A stretch of DNA of 64,000 nucleotides from DASRQK01 sp964436635 (GCA_964436635.1 CAYTDM010000006.1:35481-99480), one strand, 5' to 3'. Numbered from the stretch's first letter, positions 26,233-35,705 are shown. The notes: generated by a model not told the origin, from the sequence alone. Numbers and translations are program-made.

Positions 26233-26880
26233 TTATGCGTTTTTAACTAAAATACTTTCTAATACATTCGCTACGTCCTCACAACGATCCGTTGCTGTTT
26301 CCATTGCAGAAAGAACTTCTTTGTATTTAATTAATTCTATTGCGTTGGTTTCAAATTCAAATAAATGTCCGACAGCTGTATCGAAAATATAATCCGCTTT
26401 GTTTTCTGCACTATTAATGCGAACACAAGAATCGGTAATGTTACGAATGTTTTTCAAGTTACGTAATTCGTGTACCGCTTTAGCTACGTCAATGGTTGCT
26501 AAATGAATCAACTCCGCTAACTCACGAATTGGATCAGTGATTTTGACGACCTTATACAATTGCATGCGGTTGGATGCGCCATGAATAAAATCAGCGACAT
26601 CGTCCAATGAACTAATTAAAGTGTGAATGTCCTCGCGATCAAAAGGCGTGATAAAGTTTTTACCCAATTCCAAGTGTACTTGGTGAGTTATTTCATCGCA
26701 TTTGTGCTCCATATCTTCGATGGAACGATACAATTTTGCCCTGGCTTCTAAGTCATCGGTATCGACTGCTTCTACCAAAATTTTACTCATTTGAACCAAG
26801 TTATTGCTCATTTGCTCAAACAAAGGAAAAAACTTTTTATCCTTTGGAACGAAATACTGAAAAATACTATTCAGAGACAT
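26233..26880 (-). CDS. DUF47/PhoU-like partner of the phosphate transporter
   Basis: 215 residues from ATG 26880 (MSLNSIFQYFVPKDKKFFPLF). A longer frame begins at a TTG (26904) that falls inside the promoter -7 element, which rules it out. The protein is all-helical, with DUF47/PhoU-like pattern (LYRSIEDMEHKCDEITHQVH, around 57-76; FDREDIHTLISSLDDVADFI, around 85-104). In many bacteria this family is encoded directly before pit and regulates it. The gap to pit is only 2 bp. Confidence 0.9.
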   Translation of the reverse strand: MSLNSIFQYFVPKDKKFFPLFEQMSNNLVQMSKILVEAVDTDDLEARAKLYRSIEDMEHKCDEITHQVHLELGKNFITPFDREDIHTLISSLDDVADFIHGASNRMQLYKVVKITDPIRELAELIHLATIDVAKAVHELRNLKNIRNITDSCVRINSAENKADYIFDTAVGHLFEFETNAIELIKYKEVLSAMETATDRCEDVANVLESILVKNA

Positions 26881-26901
26881 ATTACATGTATTAAATTTGG
26901 A

Positions 26902-26935
26902 CAAAGGTATAACCTTAATGTTAAGTTAATGTTAA
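26902..26935 (-). promoter_or_regulatory. promoter with Pho-box-like direct repeat for DUF47-pit
   Basis: Minus-strand TACCTTTG (26909-26902) is a perfect -7 element. Immediately upstream, instead of a TTG -33 element, are two 11-bp direct repeats with the core TTAACATTAA (26935-26926 and 26925-26915). Direct repeats of TTAACA with 11-bp periodicity are the arrangement bound by PhoP/PhoB-type regulators in other bacteria; the adjacent genes are phosphate genes. Confidence 0.6.
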
Positions 26936-26970
26936 ATTAGCATTTATTCACAAGAAAAAATTTTGGTAAG

Positions 26971-28008
26971 TTATTCATGCTTACCTCTTTCTAATGTAAA
27001 GGCAAAGGTAGTCCCCACGCCTTCCGTACTACGCACATGAATAGTTTGTTCATGGGCTTCAATAATGTGTTTTACAATTGATAAGCCTAATCCACTGCCC
27101 CCAATTTTGCGGGAGCGACTCTTTTCAGCTCTAAAAAAGCGTTCAAATACTCGATTCAAGTATTTTTCTTCTATGCCGATGCCGTCGTCTGTAATCTCTA
27201 TTAAGACTTGTTCAAACATTTCATAAACGCGTATATACGTATGTCCACCTTTATTGCCATATTTAAAGGAATTATCGATGAGATTTACTAAGACTTGTCT
27301 AATTTTTTCGCGGTCAGCCCGAACATAAGGGGCGTCTTTTTGATACTTTTCTTTGTAGATCAATTCAATTTCGTGCAATTTAGCGCGATCTTCACAGGCA
27401 TCCACCACTTCATTTAATAATTTATTCAAGTTAAAAGTGGTATAATTAATCGGTATGCCACCGGATTCAAGTTTGGAGATTTCGTCTAAATCTTGAATCA
27501 AATAATTTAAACGATCTAAATTCTTCGACGCTTTATCTAAAAACAAGCGGGCTTGTTCGGGGTCTTCTTCTAACAACCCGTCTTGAAGCGCATCAATGTA
27601 GCCTTGCAGGGAAAACAAAGGGGTTTTGAATTCGTGAGATATGTTCGCTAAGAATTCCCTTCTAAATTTTTCTTGTTCTTTGAGGGTGTCGATTTCAATC
27701 TTCTTTGATTTTGCCCAATCGATCACTTCTTTTTCTACTTCGTTGATCGGGTCGTCGCTTAACTTTGCGCCGAGCGCGCCTTTTAAGTCTTTACCTAATT
27801 TTAGATGGCGAATTAATTTGTAGATGACCCGAATTTTATCGAGGATATATCGTTCGAAAAATACTTGGAATAAGACAAAGCTAAACAGCAGGGCACTTAT
27901 AAACACCAAGAAAGTGATCCCCCAATTCGGTTGATAGTAGAAACTTAATGCAGAAAATGCAATTGAAACAATCAATGCATTTAAAAAAACGAGTGCTCTG
28001 AAATTCAT
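26971..28008 (-). CDS. PhoR-like membrane sensor histidine kinase
   Basis: 345 residues: two N-terminal transmembrane helices (LVFLNALIVSIAFSALSFYY and ITFLVFISALLFSFVLFQVF, around 6-50) with almost no periplasmic part, then HisKA with the phosphorylated His in FLANISHEFKTPLFSLQGY (around 120-138), and an HATPase domain with N box VLVNLIDNSFKYGNKG (around 239-254), G1 ITDDGIGIEE and G2 GGSGLGLSIV. The architecture resembles PhoR. No response regulator is in the window. It follows psd by 27 bp and precedes the phosphate genes, which supports a phosphate role, but the signal is not proven. Confidence 0.88.
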   Translation of the reverse strand: MNFRALVFLNALIVSIAFSALSFYYQPNWGITFLVFISALLFSFVLFQVFFERYILDKIRVIYKLIRHLKLGKDLKGALGAKLSDDPINEVEKEVIDWAKSKKIEIDTLKEQEKFRREFLANISHEFKTPLFSLQGYIDALQDGLLEEDPEQARLFLDKASKNLDRLNYLIQDLDEISKLESGGIPINYTTFNLNKLLNEVVDACEDRAKLHEIELIYKEKYQKDAPYVRADREKIRQVLVNLIDNSFKYGNKGGHTYIRVYEMFEQVLIEITDDGIGIEEKYLNRVFERFFRAEKSRSRKIGGSGLGLSIVKHIIEAHEQTIHVRSTEGVGTTFAFTLERGKHE

Positions 28009-28035
28009 TTCAGCAAGTTCTAATTAGACTGCCGA

Positions 28036-28695
28036 CTACCCTAACCGTGCAATTTCTGTAATGCCCCCTTTCACCACATCCCCTACTTGCACGCGGATTT
28101 CGGTATCTAAAGGTAAAAATAAATCTACGCGGGAACCAAATTTTATAAATCCGAATTCCTCGCCTTGGGTGACCGAATCCTCTTCTTTTACGTACCAAAC
28201 AATTCTTCTGGCCAAGGCCCCCGCAATCTGACGCATCAAAATTTGCTGGCCGGTACTTGATTCCAATACAATAGTCGTTCTTTCATTTAATGTAGAAGAC
28301 TTTGGGTGCCACGCTACCAAAAACTTGCCTGGGTGATATCGAAAAAAACGCACGACGCCGCTGATCGGGTTTCTATTAATATGTACGTTAATGGGAGACA
28401 TGAATATAGATACTTGTAAACGTTTTCCCTTAAAGTATTCTGGTTCTTCCGCTTCTTCGACGATGACGACTTTCCCATCCGCAGGACATAAGACGATAGC
28501 GTCTTTTTGTTGGATGTTTCGACGTGGGCTTCTGAAGAATTGTAAGATGGTCAGGAGTAAGAAAATCGAAATGGCAGCTACGACCCAGGTTAAAATCTGG
28601 CTGTTAGGGGCGAAATAACAGACCGCACCATTGGCCACGACCATAAACAACAGGGTCAAAAACAAACTCGGATATCCTTCTTTATGGAATTTCAT
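28036..28695 (-). CDS. psd: phosphatidylserine decarboxylase proenzyme
   Basis: 219 residues, the short PSD type. It decarboxylates phosphatidylserine to phosphatidylethanolamine. Self-cleavage motif FGSRVDLFLP is near the C-terminus (around 190-199), the serine becoming the pyruvoyl cofactor. Two N-terminal transmembrane helices (around 13-53) anchor it, and the conserved SIFMSPINVHINRNPISG segment (around 96-113) holds catalytic His residues. It lies 27 bp upstream of the histidine kinase gene and 141 bp after the MORN gene. ATG start. Confidence 0.95.
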   Translation of the reverse strand: MKFHKEGYPSLFLTLLFMVVANGAVCYFAPNSQILTWVVAAISIFLLLTILQFFRSPRRNIQQKDAIVLCPADGKVVIVEEAEEPEYFKGKRLQVSIFMSPINVHINRNPISGVVRFFRYHPGKFLVAWHPKSSTLNERTTIVLESSTGQQILMRQIAGALARRIVWYVKEEDSVTQGEEFGFIKFGSRVDLFLPLDTEIRVQVGDVVKGGITEIARLG

Positions 28696-28773
28696 GTGTA
28701 AAAACTATTCGTTTAGATTCTTTTCTAATTTCAAGATTCAAAGTAAGCAAACTTTTCTGTGATTGCCATGCGC

Positions 28774-28857
28774 TTATTTGTTATTCCTAAAGCTTTATCC
28801 AGCATTCCTAAAACTTTTTCCAGCATTCCTGAAGCTTCATTTGTTATTTCTTTGAAT
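28774..28857. repeat. four-copy 21-bp tandem repeat at the MORN gene 3' end
   Basis: Four contiguous units of exactly 21 bp start at 28774, 28795, 28816 and 28837. The last unit is the final seven codons including the stop (IQRNNK-stop, minus strand) of the MORN-type gene; the other three lie beyond the stop. Units 2 and 3 share CCAGCATTCCT, units 1 and 4 share ATTTGTTATT. Seven-codon periodicity is kept past the stop. Confidence 0.82.
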
Positions 28858-29979
28858 TTTTGCGTCAAAAAATCGAAAGGTTTGTCCGACTTGATCCGGG
28901 AAAATATCAAAGCTTAAGCTGAGCGTATCATCCACATACGCACCGTCTTGATAAGTTGGAAACCAAAAATCCACGGTTTGCAAAGCGGATTTAACCCGCC
29001 TCAAAAAGTCCAAAGCCAGCCATTCCCCCTGTTCTTGTATGCCTAATAATTTTCCATCTTTACTGACTTTTAACTCGAACTCTACCCGCACAGGTTGAAA
29101 TTCCTGCAAATAATATCCTGCAAATAAACCCTCCAAATACAAGGTTAAGTACTCTGTAAAACCCGTATATTCATCAATGCTGCAACCTTTCGCAATCATT
29201 TCTTCTGCTCGCGCAAACCAAGGAATCGGAGACAAATACACTAAACTTGCTCCAGAAGGAATCAGAGAAAGAGAAGATTCAGGATCCGCCACTAAGGTGC
29301 CATTACGATATACTTGTCCGCCCACATGTTCGGTTTGTCCACCATCGTACACCATATACAGGTTCCAAATTCCTTGCTGCTTTCCATCCTTAATCCGTCC
29401 CTTTCGGACGATGTATTGGGCGCCATACGGACTGTAACCGTCGATTTCTATTTTAACTTCATAGGAACCTTGGCCCATTTCTACACGCTGTTTACCTTTT
29501 TGATCCCAATAATCCTGTATTAAAGTACCTTCCTCGGTGGCCTTGGTGGTTAACATGGGCCTGCCGTCTGGATAATAGTATTTCCACTCGCCATTTACTT
29601 CCCCTTGATCAAAATTAACTTCCCATTTGAGATGGCCATTCCCATGATAGGCTTTGAAATCTCCATGTTTCAATCCATCCTGATAGGCCCCTTCTAAAAT
29701 CAATTGGCCATAATTATTATAGTCCCGAAAGGCGCCAACAAAAACGTGATTCGAATGATCGAAGGTGCCAATGCGTTCAACCGCTCTAAATTCACAGTCT
29801 CTGTCTGCTAAAAAATAGCGGTCATCGAAGTAAAATCGAGTCATGCCCTGACTGGCTGTTTCAAAAAAGACCGGGTCCGTAGGCCGGGTCTGCTGCGCAA
29901 AAGCCTTGGGTAAGCCGGCGATGTGAGCAAGCAATAGGACTGCGACGCAAATTCGGTATATCCTCGTAGTTTGTTTCAT
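28837..29979 (-). CDS. secreted MORN-repeat (YwqK-like) protein
   Basis: 380 residues with a signal peptide (RICVAVLLLAHIAGLPKAFA, cleavage near residue 28). The central part has MORN-type repeats, such as GQLILEGAYQDGLKHGDFKA (around 91-110), GNGHLKWEVNFDQGEVNGEW (around 113-132) and YPDGRPML. The C-terminal third (FELKVSKDGKLLGIQEQGEW and DFWFPTYQDG) resembles the TonB C-terminal-like pattern seen in secreted Bacteroidota proteins. Role unknown. It begins 12 bp after polA and its last codons form part of a 21-bp tandem repeat. Confidence 0.8.
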   Translation of the reverse strand: MKQTTRIYRICVAVLLLAHIAGLPKAFAQQTRPTDPVFFETASQGMTRFYFDDRYFLADRDCEFRAVERIGTFDHSNHVFVGAFRDYNNYGQLILEGAYQDGLKHGDFKAYHGNGHLKWEVNFDQGEVNGEWKYYYPDGRPMLTTKATEEGTLIQDYWDQKGKQRVEMGQGSYEVKIEIDGYSPYGAQYIVRKGRIKDGKQQGIWNLYMVYDGGQTEHVGGQVYRNGTLVADPESSLSLIPSGASLVYLSPIPWFARAEEMIAKGCSIDEYTGFTEYLTLYLEGLFAGYYLQEFQPVRVEFELKVSKDGKLLGIQEQGEWLALDFLRRVKSALQTVDFWFPTYQDGAYVDDTLSLSFDIFPDQVGQTFRFFDAKIQRNNK

Positions 29980-29991
29980 TTTTTATACGTT

Positions 29992-32829
29992 TTAATGCGC
30001 TTCCAGCCAATTATCCCCTTCTCCTATTTCAACCAAAATAGGCACGGAAATTTCCAAGGCACTTTTCATGTTGCGTTCTATTAATTCTTTAAATATCGAC
30101 ACTTCCTGTTTTGGCACATCGAATACCAACTCATCGTGCACCTGCATAGTCATGCGGCCAGTTAGTCCTTTTTCGTAAATTTCTTTGTGGATTCCGATCA
30201 TCGCGACCTTAATCATGTCCGCCGCGGAACCTTGAATAGGGGCGTTAATGGCATTTCGCTCCGCAAACCCTCGCACAGTTTGATTCGCAGAAGTGATGTC
30301 TCTTAAGTACCTTCTTCGTTTTAGCAAAGTCTCCACATATCCGTTTTCTTGAGCAAAATGAATGGTGTCATTCATGTATTGTTTAATTCCAGGATATTGT
30401 TTGAAATATTGCTCGATCATGTCCGCAGCTTCCTTTCTGGAAATGCCCAGATTTTGCGATAGCCCAAAGGCGGTCTGCCCATAAATAATCCCAAAATTCA
30501 CCGCTTTCGCATTCCGGCGTTGCTCCGAAGTAACTTCCTCAAGCGGCACATTATAGACTCGAGCCGCAGTCGCCCGGTGGATGTCTTGATTTTGGCTAAA
30601 AGCTTCCAGCATGCCTGGATCTTGACTAATTTCCGCAACTAAACGCAATTCAATTTGGGAATAATCGGCCGCCAATAACACATGGTTTTCATCTCTCGCA
30701 ATAAATGCCTTCCGAATTTCTCTGCCTCGGGTCGTCCGAATCGGAATGTTTTGTAAGTTCGGGTTAGTAGAACTTAATCGTCCGGTAGCAGCCACGGCCT
30801 GGTTATAGGAGGTGTGAACACGTCCTGTATACGGGTTAATCAATTCTGGAAGGGCGTCCACATAAGTGGATTTTAGCTTTTGCAACTGGCGATAGGTTAA
30901 AATGTCTTGAACGATGTCGCTTTTATGTGCCAAAGCAGTTAGCACATCTTCACCAGTTTTATATTGACCTGTTTTCGTTTTTTTTGCCCTTGGATCGAGC
31001 TGAAGTTTATCAAATAAGACTTCACCTAATTGTTTTGGAGAGGCAATATTAAATTTAACGCCTGCTTTATCGTGAATGGACTTTTCTAATTCTTGGATGT
31101 TTTCTTCTAAGGTTTGGGAAATGCCTTTAAGCATCTCTACATCAATTCGCACCCCGGTTCTTTCCATGTCTGCTAACACCTGGATCAATGGAAATTCAAC
31201 CGTGTTTGCCAAGGCAAGAATACCTACCTCCTTTAACATGGGTTCAAAAACGCGTGCTAACTGTAAGGTGATGTCGGCGTCTTCACAGGCATAATCGGTG
31301 ATTTGTTCCGGTGCCAAATCCCCCATATTTCCTTGCTTTATGCCTTTTGGTCCTATTAAGTCTGAAATGGGGATGGTGCGGTAACTTAAATAATTCTCCG
31401 CCAATAAGTCCATGCCATGGCGCCCATCCGGATCAATTAAATAATGAGCCAACATGGTGTCAAATAATGGCCCTTGTACCTGCACATCATAACGTGCGAG
31501 CAACAGCAAGTCATATTTCAAATTCTGCCCGATTTTTTGAATGGATGTATGGGTGAAAAAAGGTGAAAAAATCGACAAAAGTGCCTTTGCCTCTTGGAAA
31601 TCTTTGGGCAATGCCACATACCAAGCCTCGTGCGGCTCGAAAGAAAAGGACATCCCCACGATGTCTGCTGTATTTGGATCCGTTCCTGTGGATTCGGTGT
31701 CAAAAGAACAGGCAGTTTGCTTGATTAATAGCTGAACCAATTCTTTCATTTCCACTTCCGTTCTTATCAAATGATACGTATGTGGGGTATTATCTAAAGA
31801 AGAGTAAGTGCGCTCTTCAGGACTTTCGTAGGTGCTTCCTGCTGTATTCTGAGCGTTCGAAGACGAAGTTGGGGTTGAATTCGAGGTTTTTTGTCCCGTT
31901 GGCTGGCCAAAAAGGTCCATTTGTTGACCATCAGCAGAAGCGGAGGACAGCACTTGAAAGCCTTCCCCAAAAATGCGCTTGCCAAGTGTCCTAAATTCCA
32001 ACTCCGCAAAAAGTGGCTCTAAAATTTCTTTATTCGGTTCTTCAACGAGTAGGGCTTCTTCATCAAATGCGATCGGCACATCCAATTGGATGGTGGCCAG
32101 TTTTTTAGACAGCAAGCCCTGCTCTTGGAAGGTCACCAAGTTTTCTTTTAGCTTTCCTTTTAATTCATCCACATGGGCAAAAATACCTTCCATGGATCCA
32201 TAGGTTTGGATCAGTTTTTTTGCTGTTTTTTCGCCGACTCCAGGGATGCCAGGAATGTTGTCCACCGCATCTCCCCATAATCCCAAAATATCAATAACTT
32301 GGTCGACCGATTGAATTTCCCATTTATCGAGTATCTCTGGAACGCCAAGTATTTCGGCTCCGTCGCCCATACGTGCCGGCTTATAGATATAAATATGATC
32401 AGAAACTAATTGCCCAAAATCCTTATCAGGCGTCATGCAATACACTTGAAAACCTAATTGCTCGCCTTTTTTAGCCAAGGTTCCGATGATATCATCCGCT
32501 TCATAGCCATCTAAGGTAATGACAGGAATGTTAAAACCTTCTGCTAATTTAAATACATAGGGAATCGAAGCTGCCAAATCTTCTGGAATAGCTTGGCGAT
32601 TTGCTTTATAACTTTCAAATTCTTCGTGTCTATTGGTGGGAGCTGCCGTGTCAAATACAACGGCAATATGGGTGGGTTGCTGATTTTTTAACACTTCTAA
32701 TAAAGTGTTCGTAAAGCCCATAATGGCGGAGGTATTTAATCCTGTGGCGGTAAATCGAGGGTTTTTGCTAAGCGCAAAATACGCCCTATAAATTAAGGCC
32801 ATCCCGTCCAATAAGAATAATTTTTTCAC
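29992..32829 (-). CDS. polA: DNA polymerase I
   Basis: 945 residues in three domains: 5'-3' nuclease (around 1-290; DGMALIYRAYFAL, GYEADDIIGTLA, GDAVDNIPGIPGVGEKTA), 3'-5' proofreading exonuclease with intact acidic residues (SFDTESTGTDPNTADIVGMS; QNLKYDLLLL; DYACEDADITLQL; around 375-535) and polymerase (DYSQIELRLVAEISQDPGML; RRNAKAVNFGIIYGQ; VHDELVFD). A Ser/Thr-rich linker separates the first two domains. Start codon is GTG at 32829. It functions in Okazaki-fragment processing and repair. The MORN gene follows at 12 bp. Confidence 0.97.
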   Translation of the reverse strand: MKKLFLLDGMALIYRAYFALSKNPRFTATGLNTSAIMGFTNTLLEVLKNQQPTHIAVVFDTAAPTNRHEEFESYKANRQAIPEDLAASIPYVFKLAEGFNIPVITLDGYEADDIIGTLAKKGEQLGFQVYCMTPDKDFGQLVSDHIYIYKPARMGDGAEILGVPEILDKWEIQSVDQVIDILGLWGDAVDNIPGIPGVGEKTAKKLIQTYGSMEGIFAHVDELKGKLKENLVTFQEQGLLSKKLATIQLDVPIAFDEEALLVEEPNKEILEPLFAELEFRTLGKRIFGEGFQVLSSASADGQQMDLFGQPTGQKTSNSTPTSSSNAQNTAGSTYESPEERTYSSLDNTPHTYHLIRTEVEMKELVQLLIKQTACSFDTESTGTDPNTADIVGMSFSFEPHEAWYVALPKDFQEAKALLSIFSPFFTHTSIQKIGQNLKYDLLLLARYDVQVQGPLFDTMLAHYLIDPDGRHGMDLLAENYLSYRTIPISDLIGPKGIKQGNMGDLAPEQITDYACEDADITLQLARVFEPMLKEVGILALANTVEFPLIQVLADMERTGVRIDVEMLKGISQTLEENIQELEKSIHDKAGVKFNIASPKQLGEVLFDKLQLDPRAKKTKTGQYKTGEDVLTALAHKSDIVQDILTYRQLQKLKSTYVDALPELINPYTGRVHTSYNQAVAATGRLSSTNPNLQNIPIRTTRGREIRKAFIARDENHVLLAADYSQIELRLVAEISQDPGMLEAFSQNQDIHRATAARVYNVPLEEVTSEQRRNAKAVNFGIIYGQTAFGLSQNLGISRKEAADMIEQYFKQYPGIKQYMNDTIHFAQENGYVETLLKRRRYLRDITSANQTVRGFAERNAINAPIQGSAADMIKVAMIGIHKEIYEKGLTGRMTMQVHDELVFDVPKQEVSIFKELIERNMKSALEISVPILVEIGEGDNWLEAH

Positions 32830-32871
32830 GTTTTACTGCTTATCTGGATTCGACATTGAACCCCTTTCCTA

Positions 32872-32879
32872 CAAATGTA
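32872..32879 (-). promoter_or_regulatory. -7 element upstream of polA
   Basis: Minus-strand TACATTTG, a full TAnnTTTG match 42 bp upstream of the polA GTG, in the 118-bp divergent region with rsgA. No TTG at the expected -33 distance, so the assignment is moderate. Confidence 0.45.
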
Positions 32880-32947
32880 GAAAAATTGCGATTATTTTTT
32901 CCGATTATTGCAGGTAAACAGGGATAAAGAAAGGTTCGGCTATATAT

Positions 32948-33868
32948 ATGAAAGGATTGGTCACGAAATCTACGGGAAGTTGGTACCAGGTGCACGTCAC
33001 GGGTACGGGTGATTTCCAATGCCGCATTCAGGGGAAATTTCGGACCAAAGGCAGTAGAAGCACGAATCCAGTAGCGGTAGGAGATTGGGTGACGATTCAG
33101 CCCGAGCCGGGATTAAATACGGCCGTGATCACGGAATTACATGAACGGAAGAACCACATCATTCGCAAATCGGTTAATCTTTCTAAGCATGCGCAAGTGA
33201 TCGCAGCAAACATCGATCAAGCTTTTTTAGTCGTCACATTGGCTTCGCCTCCCACATCCTTGGGGTTTATCGATCGATTTTTGGTCACTGCAGAAGCGTA
33301 CAGTATACCTGCCATGCTTGTTTTTAATAAATTAGATCTGTTTTCAGAGGAAGGTTTAGACATCTTAGCTGAATATAAGGTTATTTATGAAGATATCGGG
33401 TACACTTGCTTTCAAGTGTCGGCCTTAGAAGGAACGAACATTGCTGATTTAAAAAACCAATTATACAAGAAGACAACCCTGATTTCTGGTCACTCGGGTG
33501 TCGGTAAATCCACCCTAATTAATCGCTTATGTCCAGGGCATGATTTAAAAACTGGCACTATTTCTGGTTGGTCTGATAAGGGAAAACATACGACCACGTT
33601 TGCGGAAATGATTCCTTTACCGGGTGGAGGTTACATAATTGACACGCCTGGTATACAAGAATTTGGAATAGTGGACATGAAAAAGGAGGAATTAGGGCAT
33701 TATTTCCCAGAGATGCGTGCCTTATTAAACCAATGCAAATTTCATAATTGCCACCACGTTAATGAACCGAATTGTGTGGTTCGAGAAGCAGTCGAAGCGG
33801 GTAAAATTTCGGAGAGCCGATACGAGAGTTATCTGAGCATATATCACAACAACGAGACAAGAAATTAA
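32948..33868 (+). CDS. rsgA: ribosome small-subunit GTPase A
   Basis: 306-residue circularly permuted GTPase that matures the 30S subunit. Domain order: OB-fold (around 1-70), permuted G domain with G4 NKLD (around 124-127), then G1 SGHSGVGKSTLINRL (around 177-191), G3 DTPGIQEFG (around 238-246) and the zinc motif CKFHNCHHVNEPNC (around 264-277). Divergent from polA. The AsmA-like gene follows 23 bp later. Confidence 0.96.
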   Translation: MKGLVTKSTGSWYQVHVTGTGDFQCRIQGKFRTKGSRSTNPVAVGDWVTIQPEPGLNTAVITELHERKNHIIRKSVNLSKHAQVIAANIDQAFLVVTLASPPTSLGFIDRFLVTAEAYSIPAMLVFNKLDLFSEEGLDILAEYKVIYEDIGYTCFQVSALEGTNIADLKNQLYKKTTLISGHSGVGKSTLINRLCPGHDLKTGTISGWSDKGKHTTTFAEMIPLPGGGYIIDTPGIQEFGIVDMKKEELGHYFPEMRALLNQCKFHNCHHVNEPNCVVREAVEAGKISESRYESYLSIYHNNETRN

Positions 33869-33891
33869 TTGTTTATCTAATTTTTTGATTT

Positions 33892-35682
33892 ATGAAGCCA
33901 GTTTGGAAATGGACCATTGGCATCGTGCTGGGCATCCTGCTTTTAGCTTTGGGCGCCTCTTGGTATTTGTCAAGACACTGGAAACCCCTGTTTGACCAAC
34001 GAATTAAAGAAGCGGTTATTCAAGGGACAGACAGCCTGTACCGAGTGGAGTACGAAGATATCAACCTAAACTTGGTGACAGGTAAAGTTACCCTCTCTCA
34101 TTTTAAATTAATCGCGGATACCTCGGTGTACAAATCATTAGAAAGCATCGAAAAAGCACCAGACAATCGAATCGACATAGAAGTTGCGCAGCTGAAAATC
34201 AATGGCTTCCAATGGTACAAAGCGGCCCTTTCAAAAGAACTGATTTTAAAATCTATTCAAATCGACAGCCCGACGGTCGTAATGACCAATACTTACCACC
34301 TGTATAATGATACTCTGGTTACGGATTCGGCGAAAAAGGATTCGGCGAAAAAGGACTTTTTTTTAAGTGGCCTGAACAAAATTTTTATAGATAAAATAGG
34401 ATTAATAGGGGTTAATTTCATCTACGAAAAGGTAAACGATGAAGGGATAAAACGAAATGAGTTTAAAAATGTTAAAGTTCGCCTGGACGATCTGTTGATC
34501 GATTCGACTTCGATCTTCGATCCAACGCGGTTTTACTATACAAAAGCGATAAGCATTGATATGGGTGCCTATCAATTTAAGATTCCTGATTCCTATTACG
34601 ACCTGAAGTTAGACAGCCTTTATATACGAACGAAGGATAAAAAATTGGTGATCGAGGGTTTAAGTTATGCTCCACGAGTGAGTAAGCAGCAGTTTTATGA
34701 AGAATTAGGCTATGCTAAAGACATCACGGCCTTAAATATTGAAGAATTGACGATCCAAGAGCTGGATTTAGGGAGATTTATGCGTTCTCAGCGAATTCGG
34801 GCAGGAAAACTCTTTGTCACCAATGGAGTTATCGATGTTTCAAACGACATTCGCTATCCAAAAAGGCCTGTAAATAAAATTGGGAAATCGCCGCACCAAC
34901 AATTAATGAAGCTTAATTTTCCGTTAAAAATCGATACGATCTTCATTGACAATACGAACATTAGTTACGCAGAGATTAGTGAAAAATACCATAAAGAAGG
35001 GAAAATTACATTTGAGCGGACCGAAGGTTGGATATCGAATGTGACCAATGATTCCATTTCTTTAAGAGGAAACCATCTGATGGAGGCTAACTTAACGACC
35101 TATGTGATGAACGAGGGTGAATTAAATGCTCAGTTTTCTTTCGACCTTCTCGATCCGAAAGGCGCGTATACCTATAAAGGGACCCTCGCCCCAATGAACG
35201 GAAAATTATTTAACCGCATCCTCACTCCATTATTAAGCGTGGAAGTTGAAAGTGCACGCATAAAAGGATTAAGTTTTGATATGCAGGGAAATGACCATAG
35301 AAATTGGGGAACGGTAAATTTTGATTACGACGAAATGAAAGTGGCTATTTTAAACACGAGTGACGATGGCAGTACCAGCAAGAAGAAGGTGGTGTCATTT
35401 TTGGCAAACGAATTATTAATTAACTCGGCCAACCCAAATGCAAATGGGGATTATATTATTGGCAAAGTGAATTATCAGCGACCGCCTACCTTTTCATTCT
35501 TTAAAACGCTTTGGAAAAGCCTGTTTGATGGGATAAAACAAACGGCCGGCATAAGCAAAGAGCGCGAAGTACGTTTAATGAACACCGCCGAAGCTGCAGT
35601 CACCATTAAAGAAAAAGCAGAAAGTGTCTTTCAATCGATCTTTAAAAAAAGAAGCACAAATCCAGAAGATAAAAAAGAATAA
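33892..35682 (+). CDS. AsmA-like membrane-anchored hypothetical protein
   Basis: 596 residues with one N-terminal transmembrane helix (WTIGIVLGILLLALGASWYL, around 7-26) followed by a large periplasmic domain rich in beta-strand, with the AsmA/DUF748-like opening YEDINLNLVTGKVTLSHFKL (around 54-73). Such proteins are implicated in lipid transport between membranes or envelope upkeep; here that is inference from fold-like patterns only. A 15-bp unit (34324-34338, 34339-34353) is duplicated in tandem, giving DSAKKDSAKKD. It follows rsgA by 23 bp. Confidence 0.65.
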   Translation: MKPVWKWTIGIVLGILLLALGASWYLSRHWKPLFDQRIKEAVIQGTDSLYRVEYEDINLNLVTGKVTLSHFKLIADTSVYKSLESIEKAPDNRIDIEVAQLKINGFQWYKAALSKELILKSIQIDSPTVVMTNTYHLYNDTLVTDSAKKDSAKKDFFLSGLNKIFIDKIGLIGVNFIYEKVNDEGIKRNEFKNVKVRLDDLLIDSTSIFDPTRFYYTKAISIDMGAYQFKIPDSYYDLKLDSLYIRTKDKKLVIEGLSYAPRVSKQQFYEELGYAKDITALNIEELTIQELDLGRFMRSQRIRAGKLFVTNGVIDVSNDIRYPKRPVNKIGKSPHQQLMKLNFPLKIDTIFIDNTNISYAEISEKYHKEGKITFERTEGWISNVTNDSISLRGNHLMEANLTTYVMNEGELNAQFSFDLLDPKGAYTYKGTLAPMNGKLFNRILTPLLSVEVESARIKGLSFDMQGNDHRNWGTVNFDYDEMKVAILNTSDDGSTSKKKVVSFLANELLINSANPNANGDYIIGKVNYQRPPTFSFFKTLWKSLFDGIKQTAGISKEREVRLMNTAEAAVTIKEKAESVFQSIFKKRSTNPEDKKE

Positions 35683-35701
35683 ACAAGCAAATCTTTGTTT
35701 A
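35680..35701. terminator. weak bidirectional hairpin between convergent genes
   Basis: A 7-bp stem TAAACAA / TTGTTTA (35680-35686, 35695-35701) in the 23-bp space between the AsmA-like gene and xth, including the first gene's TAA. The short AT-rich stem makes it a weak candidate. Confidence 0.35.
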
Positions 35702-35705
35702 CTGT

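Noticed and set aside
28010..28198. 62-residue basic ORF between psd and the kinase
   Set aside because: It lies almost entirely within psd in another frame, and its composition (Arg/Gly-rich) is that of a shadow frame.
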